A stretch of DNA of 64,000 nt from positions 1,287,001-1,351,000 of the forward strand of contig NZ_CP113524.1 in the NCBI RefSeq assembly GCF_026723765.1, read 5' to 3'. Below are positions 60,151 through 64,000 of this stretch, in pieces. The stretch's first letter is position 1, and each line of letters begins with the position of its first letter. The stretch is from Lacrimispora xylanolytica. Lineage in GTDB: Bacteria; Bacillota; Clostridia; Lachnospirales; Lachnospiraceae. The notes beneath the pieces were generated by a model. It worked only from the letters and a program-made list of their open reading frames with translations. It made no database searches and was not told where the DNA came from. A program made the translations under genes and the position numbers.

Positions 60151-61374
60151 ATGGATTGTTATGCAAAACAAGGATATCCCGACGGCTTCGACCGTAACGG
60201 TACATCCTACCCATGGGAGCCTGCTATGGGCTTTGATATGTCTATGAGCCCCGGTACGGTAATCCGCCCTGATATGCCTCTTGGCTCAGGCCCGGCAAGG
60301 ACCAATGATCCAGTACCAGCTCCCATACCATTGAGCCGCCAGGATATTTCTGTTGGCCCATGTTCCTGGAACCAAAGACCATGCTGTAACGTATCAAACA
60401 GCGCTGCAAATAATTGTACAATGAAATGTCCGGAAAGACCAAGCTGCGTAATGCCGGCAAAATGTCCGGAGAGACCAAGCTGCGTAATGCCGGCAAAATG
60501 CCCGGAGAGACCAAGCTGCGTAATGCCGGCAAAATGCCCGGAGAGACCAAGCTGCGTAATGCCAGCAAAATGTGTAGAAAAACCAAGCTGTGTGATGCCA
60601 GTAAGATGTCCGGAGAAACCTTCTTGCGTAATGCCAGCAAGAGTGATGCCAGCAAAATGTGTAGAAAAACCCTCATGTGTGATGCCAGCAAAATGTGTAG
60701 AAAAGCCATCCTGCGTAATGCCAGCAAAATGTGTTGAGAAGCCTTCCTGCGTAATGCCAGCAAAATGTGTAGAAAAACCCTCTTGCGTAATGCCAGCAAA
60801 ATGTGTAGAAAAGCCTTCCTGCGTAATGCCAGCAAAATGTGTAGAGAAGCCCTCCTGCGTAATGCCAGCAAAATGTCCAGAGAAACCCTCCTGTGTGATG
60901 CCGGCAAGATGTCCAGAAAAGCCTTCCTGTGTGAAACCGGCAAGATGTCCGGAAAGACCATCTTGTGTAATGCCAGCAAAGTGTCCAGAGAAACCTTCTT
61001 GTGTAATGCCAGCAAAGTGTCCGGAGAAACCATCTTGTGTGATGCCGGCAAGATGTCCAGAAAAACCTTCCTGTGTAAAACCAGCAAAATGTCCAGAAAA
61101 ACCAAGCTGCGTGATGCCGGCAAAATGTCCTGAGCCCTCATTCACATCTCCAGCTACGAGTCCCTGCTGGTCTCCAGCTCCAAACGTATGTCCGGGCTGG
61201 TGTCCGCCTCCCGCTGCTGAAGCAGCTACCGAATGCATTGACCAATATCCAGTTGGAATGGCTTATGTGCCATGGCAGAACTGGCAGCAGGTTTATTCTG
61301 TTGAAACAGCAATAAATATGGGTACAATTTTCCCTGATTTATTTAAACCATTTACGATGGGAGGGTGCCGCTGA
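60151..61374 (+). CDS. cotJA: CotJA-type spore coat protein with a long cysteine-rich repeat array
   Basis: A 407-residue spore-coat protein. The C-terminal 40 residues (YVPWQNWQQVYSVETAINMG, then TIFPDLFKPF) are the CotJA domain. Between a Pro/Gly/Asp-rich start and this domain lie 19 full copies of a 12-residue unit of the form K/R-C-P/V-E-K/R-P-S-C-V-M/K-P-A, plus partial units, giving nearly 40 cysteines. Ordinary CotJA is about 80 residues, so this is a large expansion. Disulfide cross-linking in the coat is likely (inference). ATG 60151 has GAAAGGAG. The stop overlaps the cotJB start (TGATG). Confidence 0.85.
   Translation: MDCYAKQGYPDGFDRNGTSYPWEPAMGFDMSMSPGTVIRPDMPLGSGPARTNDPVPAPIPLSRQDISVGPCSWNQRPCCNVSNSAANNCTMKCPERPSCVMPAKCPERPSCVMPAKCPERPSCVMPAKCPERPSCVMPAKCVEKPSCVMPVRCPEKPSCVMPARVMPAKCVEKPSCVMPAKCVEKPSCVMPAKCVEKPSCVMPAKCVEKPSCVMPAKCVEKPSCVMPAKCVEKPSCVMPAKCPEKPSCVMPARCPEKPSCVKPARCPERPSCVMPAKCPEKPSCVMPAKCPEKPSCVMPARCPEKPSCVKPAKCPEKPSCVMPAKCPEPSFTSPATSPCWSPAPNVCPGWCPPPAAEAATECIDQYPVGMAYVPWQNWQQVYSVETAINMGTIFPDLFKPFTMGGCR
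60421..61134 (+). repeat. Tandem 36-base coding repeats in cotJA
   Basis: About 19.8 units of 36 bases with two main subtypes (CPE and CVE), in blocks: four near-identical CPER units, then six CVEK units, then mixed CPEK/CPER units. The block pattern shows recent local duplication. A partial unit (RVMPA) after the sixth copy marks an unequal event. Confidence 0.9.
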
Positions 61375-61709
61375 TGAGTTGTAATATGAATTGTAACATG
61401 GATTGTAACATCGATTGTAACATGGATTGTAACATGGGCAATACCATGGGCAGTAACGTGGATTGCGATATGTTATTAAAACATGTTTACCAAGCCAGTT
61501 TTGCATTGGATGACGTGGTATTGTATCTTGACACTCATCCCTGTGATAAGGATGCATTAAACTTTTATTATTATGTTTCAGATTTAAGAAGAAGAGCAGT
61601 TGAGGCGTATGAAGAGCAGTGTGGCCCTCTGATGACAGATGGTGTTATGGATAAAAATTATTGGACCTGGATTAATGATCCATGGCCATGGGAAGGAGTG
61701 TGCGGCTGA
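61374..61709 (+). CDS. cotJB: Spore coat protein CotJB with Cys-rich N-terminal repeats
   Basis: A 111-residue coat protein. Residues about 35-111 are the CotJB domain (LLKHVYQASFALDDVVLYLDTHPCDKDAL, YYVSDLRRRAVEAYEEQCGPL, WTWINDPWPWEG). The first 33 residues are Asn/Met/Cys/Asp repeats (NMNCNMDCNIDCNMDCNM) encoded by short DNA repeats; they are an extra over usual CotJB. The ATG overlaps the cotJA stop, and its own stop overlaps the cotJC start (TGATG), so all three are coupled. Confidence 0.88.
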   Translation: MSCNMNCNMDCNIDCNMDCNMGNTMGSNVDCDMLLKHVYQASFALDDVVLYLDTHPCDKDALNFYYYVSDLRRRAVEAYEEQCGPLMTDGVMDKNYWTWINDPWPWEGVCG

Positions 61710-61825
61710 TGTGGAGATATGAAAAAAGATTACAGTATCCGGTAAACATTACCACTCCCAATCCCAAGATTGCCACTTTCATTATGAGTCAGTACGGCGG
61801 GCCTTATTGTAACAGCAGATAAGTT
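61709..61825 (+). pseudogene. cotJC: cotJC, interrupted after about 33 codons
   Basis: The first 33 residues (MWRYEKRLQYPVNI, then PNPKIATFIMSQYGGP) match the start of CotJC, a manganese-catalase-like coat protein of about 190 residues. After QYGGP the sequence leaves the family (expected next D-G-E-L) and reads YCNSR-stop. The rest of the gene is not in the window. A serine recombinase gene begins, on the other strand, at 61863, so the break is the edge of an integrated element. Whether the gene is rebuilt by excision in the mother cell is an inference. Confidence 0.85.
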
Positions 61826-61860
61826 TTCACAAAAGAACCCTGGTTCTACTGGTTATAGTA
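61795..61860. other. Putative attachment-site half (att) at the cotJC junction
   Basis: The element edge lies within or just after TACGGCGGGCC of cotJC. About 30 bases further is a palindrome AGAACC-CT-GGTTCT (61834-61847), and the recombinase stop is at 61863. Large serine recombinases act on such short palindromic sites beside their own gene, so this is the likely attL or attR. Confidence 0.5.
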
Positions 61861-61862
61861 CT

Positions 61863-63341
61863 TTAATAATAGAAGAACCTCACCGTATTACGCTCCTTAT
61901 CATAAACGATTCTTTTTACAATAGTCCTTAAAGCAGTCCCTTTAATCGTGTTATCGGTATCTGGGTCGGATAATATTTCATAAGCACTTTTGATTTTGAA
62001 CAGCTGCCGGCTGTTTTTCTTACCGACATTATCAACCAGTTTTCTTTTTATATCATTATATTGTCTGTCTAATTCCATTCTTTCGCTCTCTAAGCGCTCT
62101 TTGCTGCATTTATATTCCTCTATGGAATCAATTCCTTTTTCGTATGCTTCCTTAATTCTTGCCAGCTTAGCCGCATTCCTCAGACGGGCTGCTTTATTTT
62201 TTTCTGCTTCGTCATCCTTTATTAAATCTGGCTTCTTTTTATATTCACATTCTTGTTCCCCAAAATCAAGGACATTTTTTAAGGACTCCAGAATAAGAGT
62301 CTCTGCTTTGCTTACGGTAATACTACAGGATTGGGAGTGAGTCCCCTTGGCATACCGCCAGCATTGAAAATAACCATTTTTAAGATTTGTTTTACCAGCT
62401 CTGTTGCACCCCAGGCTTGCCCCGCAATAACCACAAGTCAGGAGACCTGAGGCCCAATGCCTGCAATCGGAGCTTTCTCTTCTGTTTCTGGGGCGAAATT
62501 CCCTTTGAAGCCGGCTCTGATTGTCATGAAAGACAGAGGTCACGGAGCTTCTTACTTCATGAGACCCATGAAAGGATATGTCTTTCCATATGACAATCCC
62601 GTTATAAAACTGATTGGTCAATATACGTTCGATGGAACGTCTGTCAAATGAATTTCCTCTCTTGGTCAAATACCCTCTTTCGTTCGCTTCTCTGGCAATG
62701 GAAGATAAATCCATGCCGTTATGGTAGGATTGGTGAATGAATTCCACAATTTTATATTCTTCCTCCTGAATAAGAAACGGCTTTCCACCTCCCCGGGCAG
62801 TATAACCAAGGCAAGGGGTAGTCTGATATCCTTCCCTTAGGGCCTTTTCTGTCATGCCCCGCGTTACCTCTCCGGAGAGATTAAATGAGTAGTACTCATC
62901 AAACCATTCAATAATGCTTTCAATCAAACGTCCGAACATGCCTTCCATAATAGGCTCTGATACACTTTTGATGGTTACCCCGCATTTCTTACGGAGAACA
63001 CTTTTGTAAAAGGTACTTTCCTCCTGGTTTCTTGCAAATCTGGAAAATTTCCATAGATAAAGATACTGAAAGGGAGAGGGCTGTGATTTTGCAATGGAAA
63101 TCATTCGCTGAAATTCTTTCCGATTATCAGCACGGCGGCCGCTTACTCCTCTTTCTTCTATAAAAATATATTCTTTTGGAATGATAATACCATCTGCTTT
63201 TGCAGCCTTCATAATTTCTCTTACCTGAGCAGCTGGTGATAATTCAGTCTGATCATTGGTGCTTACCCTTACATAAGCAGCCCCGGTTTCATTGGATTCA
63301 TATCTTTTCAATCTATAATCACTTCTTTCTGCTTGCCCCAT
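61863..63341 (-). CDS. Large serine recombinase
   Basis: Site-specific integrase/excisionase of about 490 residues. Order: resolvase N-terminal catalytic domain (YVRVSTNDQTE with the nucleophile Ser, RGVSGRRADNRKEFQRMI, LWKFSRFARN), recombinase domain (GYTARGGGKPF, REANERGYLTKRGNSF, ILTNQFYNGI), zinc ribbon (CGYCGASLGC ... FQCWRY ... SCS), and a coiled coil rich in Lys/Glu/Arg. The start is uncertain: ATG 63341 is used here, ATG 63380 is possible and TTG 63311 has the only weak ribosome site. Its 3' end is about 60 bases from the cotJC break. Confidence 0.9.
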   Translation of the reverse strand: MGQAERSDYRLKRYESNETGAAYVRVSTNDQTELSPAAQVREIMKAAKADGIIIPKEYIFIEERGVSGRRADNRKEFQRMISIAKSQPSPFQYLYLWKFSRFARNQEESTFYKSVLRKKCGVTIKSVSEPIMEGMFGRLIESIIEWFDEYYSFNLSGEVTRGMTEKALREGYQTTPCLGYTARGGGKPFLIQEEEYKIVEFIHQSYHNGMDLSSIAREANERGYLTKRGNSFDRRSIERILTNQFYNGIVIWKDISFHGSHEVRSSVTSVFHDNQSRLQREFRPRNRRESSDCRHWASGLLTCGYCGASLGCNRAGKTNLKNGYFQCWRYAKGTHSQSCSITVSKAETLILESLKNVLDFGEQECEYKKKPDLIKDDEAEKNKAARLRNAAKLARIKEAYEKGIDSIEEYKCSKERLESERMELDRQYNDIKRKLVDNVGKKNSRQLFKIKSAYEILSDPDTDNTIKGTALRTIVKRIVYDKERNTVRFFYY

Positions 63342-63403
63342 GGAAAATGGCGAAACAAGTACAATCCATGTCACATACATTTTATCAGGAAGGGGCGGAG
63401 AAT

Positions 63404-63562
63404 ATGAATAAAATGCCGGTAATAGAAAATTACATAGAAATAAATGGTAAAACGATTCTTATAGATTCATTGCCAAAGGAAAAAAGAGAGGAAATAGCAG
63501 AAGTGCTACAGGACAAATTTATGGAATCCATGGGCTATCAGCGTATTAAGACACTAAAATAG
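63404..63562 (+). CDS. Small element-encoded protein, unknown
   Basis: A 52-residue protein beginning MNKMPVIENYIEINGKTI and ending GYQRIKTLK, with a helical acidic middle. It is divergent from the recombinase gene with about 20 to 60 bases between starts, and AAGGGGCGGAG precedes the ATG. I do not recognise it firmly. Small proteins beside large serine recombinases can be recombination directionality factors (SprB, for example, is about this size), so that role is worth testing; there is no sequence proof. Confidence 0.5.
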   Translation: MNKMPVIENYIEINGKTILIDSLPKEKREEIAEVLQDKFMESMGYQRIKTLK

Positions 63563-63575
63563 GTTAAATGGAGGA

Positions 63576-63605
63576 AGCCGGCAGAATGATACCATCCTGC
63601 CGGCT
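63576..63605. terminator. Hairpin after the small element protein
   Basis: AGCCGGCAG / CTGCCGGCT, 9 base pairs, without a clear T-run; a weak terminator. Confidence 0.45.
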
Positions 63606-63818
63606 GAGTATGAAAAAGTTTTGAATAAAAGGGTTATTACCTTCTATACATGTTAATATACAGGTTATATGTGTTGATAATTTGTAGAAAATGTGATGTT
63701 TTAGTGAAATAGATGATGCAAATGGTGGAGTCATTTCCTCCAAGGAATAGGATTGTATCAAAGGGGCCAAAATGTAATGAGTAGAGAAAATTTGATGTGG
63801 GATTAAAGGAGGAAAAAC

Positions 63819-64000
63819 GTGAAAAGGACAGTGGTATTTGACTTTGATGGTGTGATCCATAGCTATAAACAGCGTTACGTAAGTGCGGAAGTGATACCGG
63901 ATGAGCCGGTAGAAGGAATCAGGGAGGCCATCCATAGCATCAGAGCTGCAGGCTATGACGTAGTGGTCGTCTCTTCCAGGGCATCAAGTGCAGAAGGAAA
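63819..64000 (+). CDS. HAD-family hydrolase (3' end cut)
   Basis: A GTG-started frame after AAAGGAGG, open to the window end (60 codons seen). VVFDFDGVIHSY is the HAD nucleophile motif I (DxD), followed by PDEPVEGIREAIHSIRAAGYDVVVVSSRAS with motif II (SSR). The shape matches small HAD hydrolases found in phages and mobile elements. It is part of the element inserted in cotJC. Confidence 0.75.
   Translation, partial: MKRTVVFDFDGVIHSYKQRYVSAEVIPDEPVEGIREAIHSIRAAGYDVVVVSSRASSAEG

Larger units (their letters stand above)
61800..64000. mobile_element. Integrated element in cotJC (left part; right end beyond the window)
   Basis: Begins at the loss of cotJC similarity near 61800-61806 and is open at 64000. 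It carries a large serine recombinase reading towards the junction, a small protein in the opposite direction, and a HAD-family gene cut by the window end. No terminal repeat can be checked because the right end is missing. Confidence 0.75.

Noticed and set aside
60421-61134. Regular 36-base repeats that could be taken for a CRISPR array
   Set aside because: There are no unique spacers; the units are contiguous and code a periodic protein in frame.
60207-61238. A 343-codon open frame antisense to cotJA, and further frames in the other phase
   Set aside because: The 36-base period keeps all phases open once one unit lacks stops. The sense frame has the ribosome site, coupled neighbours and the CotJA domain.
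61374-61450. Short AACATGGATTGT repeats as a possible recombination target
   Set aside because: They code the Cys/Asn repeats of CotJB in frame; the element edge is about 350 bases further on.

Overview
The window looks like a chromosome segment of an anaerobic, endospore-forming member of the Clostridia, most likely Lachnospiraceae of the Lacrimispora / Clostridium sphenoides type. This is inferred from gene content and style: AT-rich DNA, strong AGGAGG ribosome sites, spoIID/spoIIQ and cotJ spore genes, electron-bifurcating NfnAB, DUF3793 and DUF6472 proteins, a T-box leader and many rho-independent terminators. It was not confirmed by any search.

Layout. 0-7 kb: the end of a TRAP solute-binding protein, the SbcDC nuclease, a small XRE regulator, and a ThyX-like protein next to dihydrofolate reductase. 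7-14 kb: NfnA/NfnB, a MATE exporter, a secreted NlpC/P60 hydrolase, and a NifU-like/GGGtGRT pair. 14-17 kb: an AT-rich island of orphan small genes, including a phage-like receptor protein, bounded by the intact GGGtGRT gene end and a decayed second copy of that end plus its terminator. 17-32 kb: superoxide dismutase, then a large sulfur module. The module holds metY, a LysR regulator, a trans-sulfuration enzyme, a MalY-type lyase, cysK, and an operon of three glutathionyl-hydroquinone-reductase-like proteins, a polar amino-acid ABC importer, two GNAT acetyltransferases and an M20 hydrolase. cysK and the last operon are each preceded by a short cysteine-codon leader ORF and a terminator, which looks like ribosome-mediated attenuation on cysteine.

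32-46 kb: an iron module (DUF3793 plus flavodoxin, two siderophore-binding lipoproteins, FecCD-type permeases and ATPase, an ABC exporter, an AraC regulator). Its three transcription units share an AGTTAG-N6-CTAACT motif. Interspersed are an autoregulated HTH/hydrolase/DUF4180 operon, tRNA-Glu and a membrane acyltransferase. 45-60 kb: ROK kinase, nicotinate phosphoribosyltransferase, an orphan transcribed region with no gene (candidate ncRNA), T-box-controlled ileS, glycogen phosphorylase, spoIID-spoIIQ, a CBS protein, a degenerate GGDEF-EAL protein and a FAD/Rieske oxidoreductase.

60-64 kb: the cotJ spore-coat operon. CotJA carries a large cysteine repeat array, cotJB is intact, and cotJC is cut after about 33 codons by an integrated element. 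The element places a large serine recombinase gene beside the junction and runs off the window end. By analogy with skin-type elements it could be excised during sporulation to rebuild cotJC. This and the paired cysteine leaders are the most promising observations.
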